64,000 nt of DNA from CBDCVD01 sp965224015 (GTDB lineage Bacteria; Pseudomonadota; Alphaproteobacteria; Rhizobiales; CBDCVD01): contig OZ245032.1 of NCBI GenBank assembly GCA_965224015.1, forward strand, positions 372,001-436,000, read 5' to 3'. Positions 43,398-56,000 of this stretch are shown one piece after another. Under the pieces are notes generated by a model. The model saw only the letters and a list, made by a program, of their open reading frames with translations. It was not told where the DNA came from and did no database searches. The position numbers and the translations under genes are program-made. Every line of letters begins with the position of its first letter. The stretch's first letter is position 1.

Positions 43398-43574
43398 ATG
43401 ACCAAACAGCAGGAAATTGAATTTACTCAGAAAATTGCTGAATCCTTGGCGCTGACCGCTAAGTTGCAGGCAGAAACTGCCAAGTTGCAACGGGAATACA
43501 ATTGGTACCCGGTGGTTATCATGACGGCTGCTGTGGCAGCGACGGCAACAATTGTAAAGCTGCTGTTTATATGA
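43398..43574 (+). CDS. Small coiled-coil membrane protein
   Basis: This 58-residue protein has a charged helical N-terminus (EIEFTQKIAESLALTAKLQA), then one membrane helix near the C-terminus (VVIMTAAVAATATIVKLLF). No family name comes to mind; proteins of this shape are frequent in prophages and plasmids. The start at 43398 avoids an upstream ATG that lies within the operator. It overlaps the HTH gene by ATGA, so they are translated together. Confidence 0.6.
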   Translation: MTKQQEIEFTQKIAESLALTAKLQAETAKLQREYNWYPVVIMTAAVAATATIVKLLFI

Positions 43575-43774
43575 CGCCCGCTGAATTCAGGAAGGCTCGG
43601 CACAAGCTGGGTCTTAGTCTCTCACAGCTAGGTGAGATGCTTGGTTACAATGGGGCACATCTTAAGCAACAGGTGCATCGTTTGGAGATTGGCGAGCGTG
43701 AAATCCGCGAGCCGCAACGGCGTTTGATGCAGGCCTATCTTGATGGTTACCGCCCCAGGGATTGGCCGCGATAG
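43571..43774 (+). CDS. Small XRE-like helix-turn-helix protein
   Basis: This 67-residue protein reads MTPAEFRKARHKLGLSLSQL followed by GEMLGYNGAHLKQQVHRLEI, a helix-turn-helix of the Cro/XRE type, and ends with a short basic tail. It is likely a DNA-binding regulator. The start is fixed by the ATGA overlap with the small membrane protein gene. A palindrome upstream of the pair and a half-site before the giant autotransporter gene suggest its targets. Confidence 0.7.
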   Translation: MTPAEFRKARHKLGLSLSQLGEMLGYNGAHLKQQVHRLEIGEREIREPQRRLMQAYLDGYRPRDWPR

Positions 43775-43890
43775 GGCGCTTGATAGAAAAGCGCCGCGAA
43801 TCAAAACATGCTGTAAACGCCGGGGAACCGGGCGCTATTCTTGTATTGTTAAAAATTCACTAATATTTTACTCGACTTTGCTCTGAGATA

Positions 43891-43899
43891 AAAGTATAC
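43891..43899. promoter_or_regulatory. AAAGTATAC half-site upstream of the giant autotransporter gene
   Basis: It matches one arm of the 43327-43350 palindrome and lies about 120 bases before the autotransporter ATG. The neighbouring region (TTAAAAATTCACTAATATTTTACTC, 43848-43872) is AT-rich and promoter-like. A short match such as this could be chance. Confidence 0.35.
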
Positions 43900-44017
43900 A
43901 CCCGTTTGAGGGGCCCACAAATCAGATTTATCCTGTTGCCAGGCCGGCGGAAAGGTGCCGGTTCCGGGACAGGTATCGTTTTGGCTATCGCGCAGGCGTG
44001 GTTGGAAAGGTAAAAGC

Positions 44018-47000
44018 ATGTTGCTGAATGTGTGGAATTGGGCCTGGAATTGGAATTGGGGATTGTTTTCTGGCGTGTTTAGGCGACCGTTGGCCGTGTT
44101 TATCGCCGTGGCGGCGGCGGTGTTGGCCTTTGCGGCTTTTGATGTTGAGAGCGCGCAGGCGCAAGGCGGTCAAAATAACGACGTTGAGCTGAAGCTTGTT
44201 ACCGATCGTACGGGGGCGATAGAACTGGAAACAACTTCGGAGGATCGGTTTAAAGCCTCGGCAGGTGTTTCCTATTGGGCCTACGTGCGCGTGCGCATAG
44301 AGGGGAGTACTACCGCCGTTACCCGCGGCTCTGTATTCATTACACACATAGAAGGCAATCGATTAACCACAGCTATAGGCTGCAGCCCTCTTACGGTTAG
44401 ACACGGTTTAGCTGCCGGCGTCGCCGCGTGCCTCATTCCCGCGGATCAGATTACCGAAGCCGGAACCCTCATCCTCAAGGCCGCTTACAATCCTGAGGCG
44501 GGAATGAACTTCAACACGCAAACCTCAGAACTGGATCTTCCGGTCAGGATCTCCGCCACGTCTATCACATTTTTGGGTGGCTCGGGGCAGCCGACTAAAC
44601 GCGCAACAGCAACAGCACAAGCAGGGGCTCCATTCACTGTCCGCGTTAGTGTAAGGGCACGAACGATCAACCGCGAAGGGAGCAGCGATGCAGGTGTACC
44701 ATCTAGCGCCGGATACGTGACACTCAGTGGCCGCGGGATTGTGATTGCCAAAGGACAAGGCTGTACGTATGACCGTAACCTTAGTGGAGTATACACCTGC
44801 ACGGCCACCGCCCCGACGACGGGCCCTGTGACGCTTAACGCCACATTCATCGGCAAGTATGGTAGTGACCTAATTAAGGACTACCTGAATTCGACAACTG
44901 ATGGTAAGTCGCCCAATGGTGGGGCATTAACCCTCACCGTCACGCCGCGGATGACGGACGTGGAGCTGAAGCTTGTTGAGTCCCCCACGAGGGTGAAAGA
45001 ACTGACAGGGCATTGGCCGGAAGTGGATATACCCACGGTGGATTTTTTATATGAGGCCCACGTGCGCGTGCTCGTAGACGGGAGCAATACCGCCGTTGCC
45101 AGCGGCTCTGTATCCATTACACACGTAGGAGGCGCTCCAGTAGATAGAGTGTATAGGGAATGCAACGAGTTGAAAGGTAATGGCGTCGCCAGATGCTTCA
45201 TTCCCAGGTCGCAGTTTAGCGAAGTCGGAGCCCTCGTCCTCAGGGCCGCTTACACCCCCGCGCGGGGAACGAACTTCAACGCGCAAACCACAGACCTGAG
45301 CCTTCAGGTCAGGGCCCCCACCACGTCTATCACATTTGTGGATGGCTCGGGGAAGCCGACTAACCGCGCAACAGCAACAGCAGGGGGCAAATTCACTGTC
45401 CGCGTTGGGGTGCAGGCAGTAACAATCCACCGCACCGGGTGGCCCTTCAGGGTAGCTGTACGGCCTGGGGCCGGAGACGTGACACTCACAGGCATCGGGT
45501 CTCGTCCCATAACCTGTACGTATGAAAGGGCTAAAGTATACATACATGGGAAGAGGGCTACAGTATACAAATGCGACGTGACCGCCCCGGCGAAGGCGGG
45601 GGATGTACAGCTTACCGCGGCATTCGCCGGCGGCAATGGTCGTGACACAACTAAGGACTACCAGGATTCGACAACTGATATTGATCGCACTACACCCAGT
45701 GGTCCGCCATTAACCCTCACCGTTGTCGATGGGCCGAAGATTGTCAGTATTGAGCGCCGGGATACGACTGAAAACCAAGCGGTGACAAATCCGTTAACCA
45801 ACGCCACTTCTATAACGTGGCTTGTCACGTTCAGTGAAGATGTGAATGTCGAGGAAAACGCCTTCTTGTTGGCGGCGGGTGGAGCAACGGTAGCGCAAAC
45901 CCCGACGAACCCAGCCGTAACAAGCGGTAATACCGTGCTTGTCACTGCCGCCACGAAGGATAACCAGCAAGGCGAGGTGGGGCTGGCGATCGATCCAACA
46001 AAAATCTCGCGGGCGAGCAACGCGAATATCAAGCTCTCCCCCACACTACCAGCCGCTGATGCCGACAACCAAAAATATACGGTGGACAGAGTAGCCCCGA
46101 CGTATAAGACGAGCCCCGATTCCGTTGCGGTGGGCGACACAATCACGTTTACTATGGATTTCGACGAAGACATGCAATCGAACCCCTTGCCGAGCATCTC
46201 CTCGCCGACTGCCGGTATTACCTTGGGTACTGTAACCCACGGCGGGAACAGCAATGCTGATAAATTCACCGCTCAAATCACCGTCCCGGCCAGCTTTAGT
46301 GGTACGTCATTGGCGGTCGAAATTGGCAATTTGCAGAATGTAAAAGATCTGGCCGGCAACCCGGCTTCCCAGTCACCTGCTGCAAAAACCGCAACCCTCA
46401 CCGTCACCCCCGCGGGGAATGAGAACGTGGAGCTGAAGCTTGTTGAGTCCGGCACGAGCGCGAAAGAACTGGCACAGAATTCGCTGGAAGCGAATAAAGC
46501 CGCGGTGAGTTTTAACTACTTTGCCTTTGTGCGCGTTCAGAGAACAACAGGCAACGCGGCCGTTACCGAGGGCTCTGTATTCATTACACACATAGGAGGC
46601 ACTGCTTTAACTTCGGCTATACGCTGCAGCCGTCTTACGGGTGGAAGCAGTGTCGCTGCCGGCGTCGCCATATGCAAAATTCCCGGGGCGCAGATTACCA
46701 AAGCCGGAACCCTCGCCCTCAAGACCGCTTACACCCCCGCGCCGGGAACGAAATTCAATTCGCAAACCACAGATCTGGACCTTCCGGTCAGGGCCCCCAC
46801 CACGCTTATCGATTTCCAGATTCATAGCGCAACAGCATCAGCACGGGCTCCATTTACTGTCCGCGTTCGGGTAAGGGCAATAACGACCAACCGCGGCGGG
46901 GCGACCCTCTTCGGCAATATACGGGAGCGGACGGCCGGAGACGTGACATTCACAGGCATCGGACGTGATCCCATAACCTGTACGTATGAAAGTGCTGGAA

Positions 47001-50000
47001 TATACAAATGCGACGCGATCGCACCGGCGACGACGGGCAATGTGAGGCTTAACGCGAAATTCACTGGTAGCAATGGTGGTGACGGTACTAAGGACTACCA
47101 GGATTCGACAACTAGTGGTCAAAGGGGTAATGGTGGGCCATTAACCCTCACCGTCACCCCCGCGTTGAATGAGGACGTGGATCTGGTGCTTGTTGAGGGC
47201 AACAGGAGCACAACAGAACTGACAACAAGTTCGCACGATCAGTATAAAGCTGCAACAGGTATTCGTCACTTTGCCTACGTGCACGTCCGGAAAGCAGGAG
47301 CGGATAACACGGCCGTTACCGAGGGATCTGTATCCATTACACACATAGGAGGCTCTGCTTTAGGTCCGGCTATACGCTGCAGCCGTCTTACGGGTATATC
47401 AGGTGTAGAAGGTGTCGATAAAGGTATCGCCAAATGCCCCATTCCCTACAACAGGATTACCGAAGCGGGAGGTCTCACCCTGAGGGCCTCTTACAATCCT
47501 GAGGGTGCCCTGTTCACCGCGAAAACCAAAGACCTGAGCCTTCCGGTCAAGGCCTCCGCCACATATATCAGATTTTTGGATTCGGCAGGAAGTTGGCCTT
47601 TACGGCGGGCAACAGTAAAAGCAGGAGCCCCATTCACTGTCCGCGTTCGGGTAACGCCAATTGCGACCTTCTACGATAGGTGGAACACCGGCAGTATAAG
47701 GAGAGAGGCGGCTGGAACCGTGGCACTCAGTGGCGACGGGATTACGATTGCCCCAAACCAAGGCTGTACGTTTGAGGGTTTTAGAAAATACAAATGCACG
47801 GCGACCGCCCCGGCGAAGGCGGGGGATGTGAAGATTACCGCGACATTCACCGGCGGCAATGGTCGTGACACAACCAAGGACTACAAGGATTCGACAACTG
47901 ATAGCAGTTCGATTCCTGCGGGGCAGTTCCAGGTGCATAATGATCCGCCGTTAACCCTCCGTGTTATCGATGAGCTGCAGATTACCAAAATCGAGCGCCT
48001 GAAGAGAAATCCGTTAACCAACGCCGAAGAGATAAAGTGGCTTGTCTGGTTCAACGCCAGTGTGAACGTCGAGGAAAACGCCTTCTCGTTGGCGATGGGT
48101 GGAGCAACGGTGGCGCAAAATCTGACGAACGGCAGAGTAAATAACGTAAATGTCGCGTATGTCACCGCCAGTACGATCGATAATCGGGAAGGCGACGTGG
48201 GGTTGACGGTCGACCCAACAAAAATCTCGCTGGCGAGCAACAGGAACATCAAGCTCGCCAGCGCAACGCCAACCGGTGCCAACGAAAAATATACGGTGGA
48301 CCGGATCGTCCCGAGGTTTACGACGAGCCCCGACTCCTTGACGGCGGGCGAGATAAACACGTTTACTGTGGATTTCGACGAAGACATGCAACCGACCCCC
48401 CTGCCGGAGATCTTGGGCGGTCTTCCGGTGCGTGGTGTAAGCCATGGCGGGGAGAGCGATCCTGATAAATTCACCGCTAAAATCTTCGTCCCGACCGGCA
48501 TTCGCGATACATCAATGGAGTTCATCATTCGCGCTTTGTACAATGTAAAAGATTTGGCCGGCAACCCGGCTTCTACCGGGGTAAATGATACACGAACCGT
48601 AACCCTCACCATCACCCCCCCCGCGGCGAAGACGGACGTGGAGCTGGTGCTTGTTACCGGTCCTGACGATCCAACGGCACTGAATACGAATATTCCTGCG
48701 AATCAAGCCACGGTGGGTATTGACTACACGGCCTACGTGCGCGTTCAGAAAACAGCGACAGGTAAAGCGGCCGTTGCCGAGGGAAATATATCCGTCAGCT
48801 TAGGGGGCAATACACTAACCTGCACGGCCGGCAGGTCTAATTACGGCGCCATTCACAACACCTTCATTCATAACGGCATCTTTGCGTGCGACATTCCCGG
48901 CACTTTGATTACCCAGGCCGAAAAGCCTCTCACTCTGAGCGCCTCTTACAATCCTGGGGCGGCCGCGTTCGAAGCAAAAACCGAAGACCTGAACCTTCCG
49001 GTCAGGGTCTCCAACACGTCTATCGAATTTTGGAATGCACAAACAGGAGGAGGTAGCAGAGTTTCAGCACCGATAATGGCCGCCGCAGGGGCCGAATTCC
49101 CTGTCAGCGTTCGGGTACGGATGACCGACGGTAAGACGGGCACCACCGCTGTACCTGTACCCTCAACGGCCGGATCCGTGACACTCCGTGGCGGCGGGAT
49201 TACTAATCCAAGGTGCACGTATCAGTCAAATCAAGCAAGTCCCGGACAGGCAACGGGACTATACACCTGCACGGCTAACGCCCCGACGACGGGCAGCTCT
49301 GCGGAGGTTACCGCGATATTCACCGGTAGCAATGGTGGTGACGGTATTCAGGACTACACGAATTCGGAAACTGGTACCACGGACAATGGTGAGAACCTAA
49401 CCCTCACCCTCACGTCGGCGAGAGAGGACGTGGATCTGGTGCTTGTTGAGGGCAACAGGAGCACAACAGAACTGACAACAAGTTCGCACGATCAGTATAA
49501 AGCCGCAACAGGTATTCCTCACTTTGTCTACGTGCACGTCCGGAAAGCAGGAGCGGATAACACGGCCGTTACCGAGGGATCTGTATCCATTACACGCATA
49601 GGAGGCACTGCTTTAGGTTCGGCTATACGCTGCAGCCGTCTTACGGGTATATCAGGTGTAGAAGGTGTCGATAAAGGTATCGCCAAATGCCGCATTCCCT
49701 ACAACAGGATTACCGAAGCGGGAAGTCTCACCCTGAGGGCCTCTTACCCTGAGAATCCCCTGTTCACCGCGAAAACCAAAGACCTGAGCCTTCCGGTCAA
49801 GGCCTCCGCCACGTATATCAGATTTTTGGATTCGGCAGGAAGGTGGCCTTTACGGCGGGCAACAGTAAAAGCAGGAGCCCCATTCACTGTCCGCGTTCGG
49901 GTAACGCCAATTGCGACCTTCTACGATAGGTGGGACACCGGCAGTATAAGGAGAGAGGCGGCTGGAACCGTAGCACTCAGTGGCGACGGGATTACAATTG

Positions 50001-53000
50001 CCCCAAACCAAGGCTGTACGTTTGAGGGTTTTGGAAAATACAAATGCACGGCGACCGCGCCGGCGACGACGGGGGATGTGAAGCTTACCGCGACATTCAC
50101 CGGCGGCAATGGTGGTGACGGTACTAAGGACTACAAGGATTCGACAACTGATAGCAGTTCGATTCCTGCGGGGCAGTTCCAGGTGCATAATGATCCGCCG
50201 TTAACCCTCACCGTCACCCCGGCAGCGAAACAGGACGTGGAGCTGAAATTTGTTACGTTCGTCGCGAGCGCAATCGAATTGGATACAAAAAATGCAGACA
50301 ATCAACCCGCAGTGGGTTTTGACTATAGGGTCTACGTGCGCGTTCAGCAAACAGCCACAGGCAATGCGGCCGTTACCCGCGGCTCTGTATCCATTACAGA
50401 GATAGGCGGCAATCAATTAAACCCGGCTATAACCTGCGATCGTCTAAATTCTAGGGGCGTCGCCGGATGCACTATTCTCGGGTCGCAGATTACCGAAGCC
50501 GGAACCCTCGACCTAAAGGCCGCTTACGATCCTGGGACGACCGCGTTCGAAGCGAAAGAGGGAAATCTGAGCCTTCCGGTCAGGGCCCCCACCACGTCTA
50601 TCGAATTTTCGGATGCCACCGGTGGTCCTATTGACAGCGCAACAGCAACAGCAGGGGCCGAATTCACTGTCCGTGTTAAGGTACAAGCGCGGGCGAACTT
50701 CAAGTGGGGGCCGGTCGTCGCAGCTACACCGAGCGAGGCGGCCGGATCCGTGCAACTCTCAGGCATCGAGGGTAATCCCATAACCTGTACGTATGAGGGT
50801 GAGGTAGGAGACGGCGGCGGACTATTGAGAAAAGGCGGAATGTACACCTGCACGGCCACCGCCCCGGCGAGGGGCTCTGTGAGGCTTAACGCTACATTCA
50901 CCGGCGGCAATGGTAATGACACAACTAGGGACTACCAGGATTCGACAACTGATGGTAAGTCGCCCAATGGTGGGGCATTAACCCTCACCGTCAACCCGGC
51001 GGCGAAGACGGCGACAACCGCCACGTTTGTCGCGAATGATGCGGGGGCCGCTCTGTCGCCTGCTCGAGGTGCAAATCCAGAACTTCGACCTGATAGTGGT
51101 AACTTATACGCGATTTACGTCAGGGTGGCGGAGCAAAATAACCCAGGCACTGCGGTAACCACCGGCGCCTTGAAGGTTACAAAAATAGCTAATGTTAACA
51201 AAGACATAAATTGTAGCGATAGTAATAATAATGGCATCTTTCTCTGCCAAATACCTTATACGGATTTTGGTTCCTCGCCCGGTGATAAATTAATCGAGGT
51301 CGCGTTTGCCGCCACGCAAACACATGCCGAAGTGACAAACAGTCAGACATATAGTGTCATCGCGCCGGTGACGACGCCGGACGTGGAGATTGTGTCCATC
51401 AAACGGAAAACCCCAGCCGGCCAGCATCACAGTGCGGCCATCTCTTCTGAGCAAGTAATATTTGAGTTATCATTCAACCAGCCGGTCAGCATAGCCGCTG
51501 GCGCCTTCGCGTCCGGCAATGCAGCTGTTGCAAATCGTGTTATTGATTCCGATGATGAAAGTAGTGGTGCTGATAACCTTGTATCGGTCACCCTTGAATT
51601 AACAAGACAAGAAGGCGATTTGCACCTGGATATCGCCGATCGGGCAAGGATTACCGCCCGGTCCGCCCCCAGCAAGTCGCTGACCCAAAAGAGTATTACA
51701 GATCTCGGCGCCCCCGCTGCAAACAACGACAAGTATCAAATATACACCATTGACAACACACAGCCGACCATTGCCTCGGTTGAGTTTTTCCGTGTTCAGC
51801 AAGGCGGCGCAGTCGAAAGCACAGCAACGGACAACGCCAACCCGGGCGAGACTGTCGGAATGGTTGTGACCTTCAGCGAAGACATGCAAGCCACGCCGGT
51901 GCCAACCGTCATTCTGCCAACCAATAATCCGACACAAAATGGTTTTACGGCGGTTACTTTAGCGCCGGTGTCGGGAGATAATACAAAATTCTCCGCGGAT
52001 ATCTCCGTGCCGTCAGGTATCACCTCTGACGATTACACATTCACGGTCAATGCAAATGGAGCATTGGATCGGGCTGGCAACCCGGCCACGGGAACACCAA
52101 CCGCCGCAACCCTTAAAGTTGCCCCCGCTAAGCAAGCGTCCGGGGTCATAGAAACGGTGGCGACGTTTGTAGAGAGCGATAATTTTGGTGCATCGCCGTT
52201 AACAAGTCCGCAAAATAATGTGTCCGCATCCGACAATTATCTTGCCTATGTCAAGGTGGCCACCAACCCCGGCAATAGCGCGGTTACAACCGGTACGGTA
52301 ACACTCACCGGCGCCGGTCAGCAAATAACCTGCAACGACAACGACCCCAAAAATGGTGTTTTTGAGTGTGAAGTTCCGCAAGACCGCATAACGCGCGGCG
52401 CGCAATTGTCCCTGATCGCGCAGTTCACAGGCGGCGGCGGTGCCTATTCCGACTCTCCTCAATCTTCTCCACTCATTCTTAACGTTGTCGATGCGCTGCG
52501 GATTACCAAAATCGAACGCTGGAATACGACGAATGACCAAGCGGTGACCAATCCCTTAACCAACGCCGCTTCTATAACGTGGCTTGTCACGTTTAGCGCC
52601 AATGTGAACATTGCGGCAAGCGATGCCTTCTCCCTGACGGGTACAACAACGGTGGCGCAAAATCTGACGAACAGCAGAGTAAATAACGTAAATATCGCGT
52701 ATGTCACCGCCAGCACGATCGATAATCGGGAAGGCGACGTGGGGTTGACGGTCGACCCAACAAAAATCTCGCTGGCGAGCAACGCGAACATTAAGCTCGC
52801 CAGCGCAACGCCAACCGGTGCCAACGAAAAATATATGGTGGACCGGGTCGCCCCGACGTATACGACGAGCCCCGACTCCTTTACGGCGGGCGACAAAATC
52901 ACGTTTACGTTGGATTTCGACGAAGACATGCAATCGACTCCCGTGCCGACGATCAGGACCTCGGTAGCCGGTGTTGCGGTGGGTGATGTAAGCCATGGCG

Positions 53001-56000
53001 GGGGCAGCAATGCTGATCAATTCACCGCTGAAATCATCGTCCCGGTTGACTTTAGCGGTGCGTCATTGGCGGTCAACATTGGCAATTTGACGCAGGTAAA
53101 AGATCTGGCCGGCAACCCGGCTTCCCAGTCAACTGCTGCACAAACCGCAACCCTCACCGTCACCCCCGACAAAGCGCGCGATGGCGAACAACCGGCTCCC
53201 CTGACAATTCTCAAAATCGAGAGAAGTCCGCAAAACACCCCCCAGTTGACAAATGCGGATACGCTGAAATGGCTTGTAACGTTCAGCCGTCCCGTGCACC
53301 CCATCAGCAGCAATGATTTTAGCGTGGATGGTCCGCTTAAGGTCGGTAGTCCGGAACGTCTGCGGCCGGCCGATATGAACCTGACCGTCTCCAACCGAGA
53401 TTCCAATGCCGGCATCCTATGGGAAGTTACCGCCAGCGGCGGTGGATTGTCGTCCTTTAACGGTGAAGCGCTCCTGGGCTTGTCACAAGGCCAGACCATT
53501 CGCGCCAAAGACAATAACAGCGTGTTGACCTGGTCAGCCCCGCCCGCGACTTATCAGACCTATAAACTGGATAACGCAGGACCAAAGCTCCTGTCGGTCA
53601 GACGCGTATCGAAACTTCTACACGGCCGGGCGCCCGTCGTGAACGGAAAGCCCCAGCTCGTCTGGCGGTTGGCGTTTTCAGAAAAAATCGTCGGGATGAA
53701 CACCAATCTCTTCGAAGTCCAGGGATCGACGGCAACCATAACGCGCATCGAACCCGTCGGGGAACTCGAGAAGCACTTCGATATTATTGCCGAAGGCGGT
53801 GACCTGCAGACGGTCTCCGGTGAGGTAACACTGCAGTTCTCATCGGATTTCGCCAGCACCATCAAGGATACTGTTGGTAACGGCTACATCGCCTCCCATA
53901 CCCCCAGCCGCAATGAACGCAGCTACATTATACGGCCCGTACCAGAGCCGGTGCCAAGGCCATTGACAGTTGCCCTGTTGGGTAAAATTGTGGATAAAAA
54001 GAACGCCGAACTCCCGTCGGGAAAATCAACGTCGTGTACCGCGGATACGAAATTCTATATCAAAACCAGATTCAGCTTCACGCCGGATGGCAAATCGCAA
54101 AAAGCAACGATCTATTTCTATCTTCTGGATGGGCGCAGACGGATCCTCGGCGCTAAGGTATGGAGACATATCGCACCCACACAAGGCTGGACCCAATGGC
54201 TCGCCATAAGCAAGCAAACTGAACTTGTCGGCGATGGGACAGGATACTGGAACATTGTGGCCGCCAAAAGGGATAATAACTATCGACTCGGCGATATATT
54301 CACCGATAATGACGCCATCCTTGATAGCGCCCCCTTCAATGTAAGGTTCGTGCATCCAAACTGCGCGGGAGGGACCGGTGCCGGCTCTCGTTCCTCTGAT
54401 ATCTTCAACATCGACATTATCGATCGCCAACCACTACAAAGCCTTGGCAATAGGCAAACAGGACTGTTCGGCGCCGCAAAAAGCAATGCCCGCAAGCATG
54501 GTCAAAGACGTAACGCGGGTATAATAAAGCCCGCCGCTTTGGGGACTATCGGTGGGGGCGGTGGTGTTTCCGGCGAATCCCGGGAACGCTGTACCCCAAG
54601 CCGCCAGCCCCTGCCATTCAAATATGCCACGAAAATAACGTATATAGACGCAGATAAAACGAAGCGGCGTCAAGTCCGCTATTATCTCATCGATGGCGCC
54701 GGAAAAATCGTCGGTATCAGGTCGCGAAACAGTATTGCCCCCACAAGCGATGGCACCATTAATAACCCCGATAATCGCGCATCGATAATGTTGCGCGAGC
54801 AAATCCGCCTGACACACGACGATCACGATAAAGACCCAACGAAATCATGGCGCATTGCCGCCGTCGATTACGGCGATCAAAGCAAACGAAGTACCTGGGG
54901 TAATGTTCCTGAAGAGGAGTTCGATTATCTGCCCCGCCCAGGTGAGCCGTGGTTCGGACAACCATACGCCGTTCCCGCTTTTGGTAAAGAACTCGACACG
55001 ATCACTTTTGATGCCAGCGCACTTTATCCCGGCTGTTTTGAGATCGAAACAGTCTCCGAAGATCTGGCCCTGTCAACATCGGCTGCACTAGCGGCAACGC
55101 CCGCCACAATCACCATCAAGCAGGAAGTAAGGGCGGGCACGTCAAAGCTGCGGCCGGATGCGGCTTTTGGATTTTCCTCGAAAAAACTGGGAGCGTTTTC
55201 ACTCACAACAAAAGACGGTAAGGCAGAACGCACGTTCACCAACCTGCAAAGTGGTACCTACACAATCACCGCAGACGATCTGAGTATACAGGGCTATACC
55301 CTCAAGCAAATCAACTGCAGCACCGGCGGCGCGGGCAACGTTAACAACAAATCAGCGGATATCACCCTCGCCAGCACGTCGATTAGCTGTACATTCGTAT
55401 CAGAATTCTCACCCGAAAAACCAGTTCGCCATGCCAAGCAGATGATCGCCGATTACCTCGGAGCGCGAAACGTCATGCTGCTTGCCCATCAGCCGGACAA
55501 GAACCGTCGTATCAAGCGCTTGAATGGCCAGCATAACAACCCCGATCCGAACGGCACGCTCAACGCTTCCTTTTCCAAGCCATCGATGTCCCTGACAATG
55601 AACCTGAAAACCGGAGCGCCGGTCGATGTAAGAATGGATAACAAGTCCGTTTCCTTTGCCTCCAGCTTGAGCCGTTTTGGCCTGTTTGGCAGCGGATTGG
55701 GTCGGTTGTCCGGACAGGATGCGCCGCCAAACCGCTGGGATGTATGGACGCAAGGATATATCGCCCGTTTTGACGATACCTCCAGTTCTGGCGGTCGGTT
55801 TGGGATTGTCCATGGGGGTATCGACTATATTGTAACACCGGATACGTTGATCGGTCTGGCACTGCAGTACGACTGGTTCAAGCAAAAGTACGATCGTAAT
55901 GGCGCCTCCATTGATGGTCATGGCTGGATGCTCGGGCCTTATGCGACCATGCGTTTTGGCAATAATCTGTATCTTGATGCACACGCCCTGTGGGGCCGCT

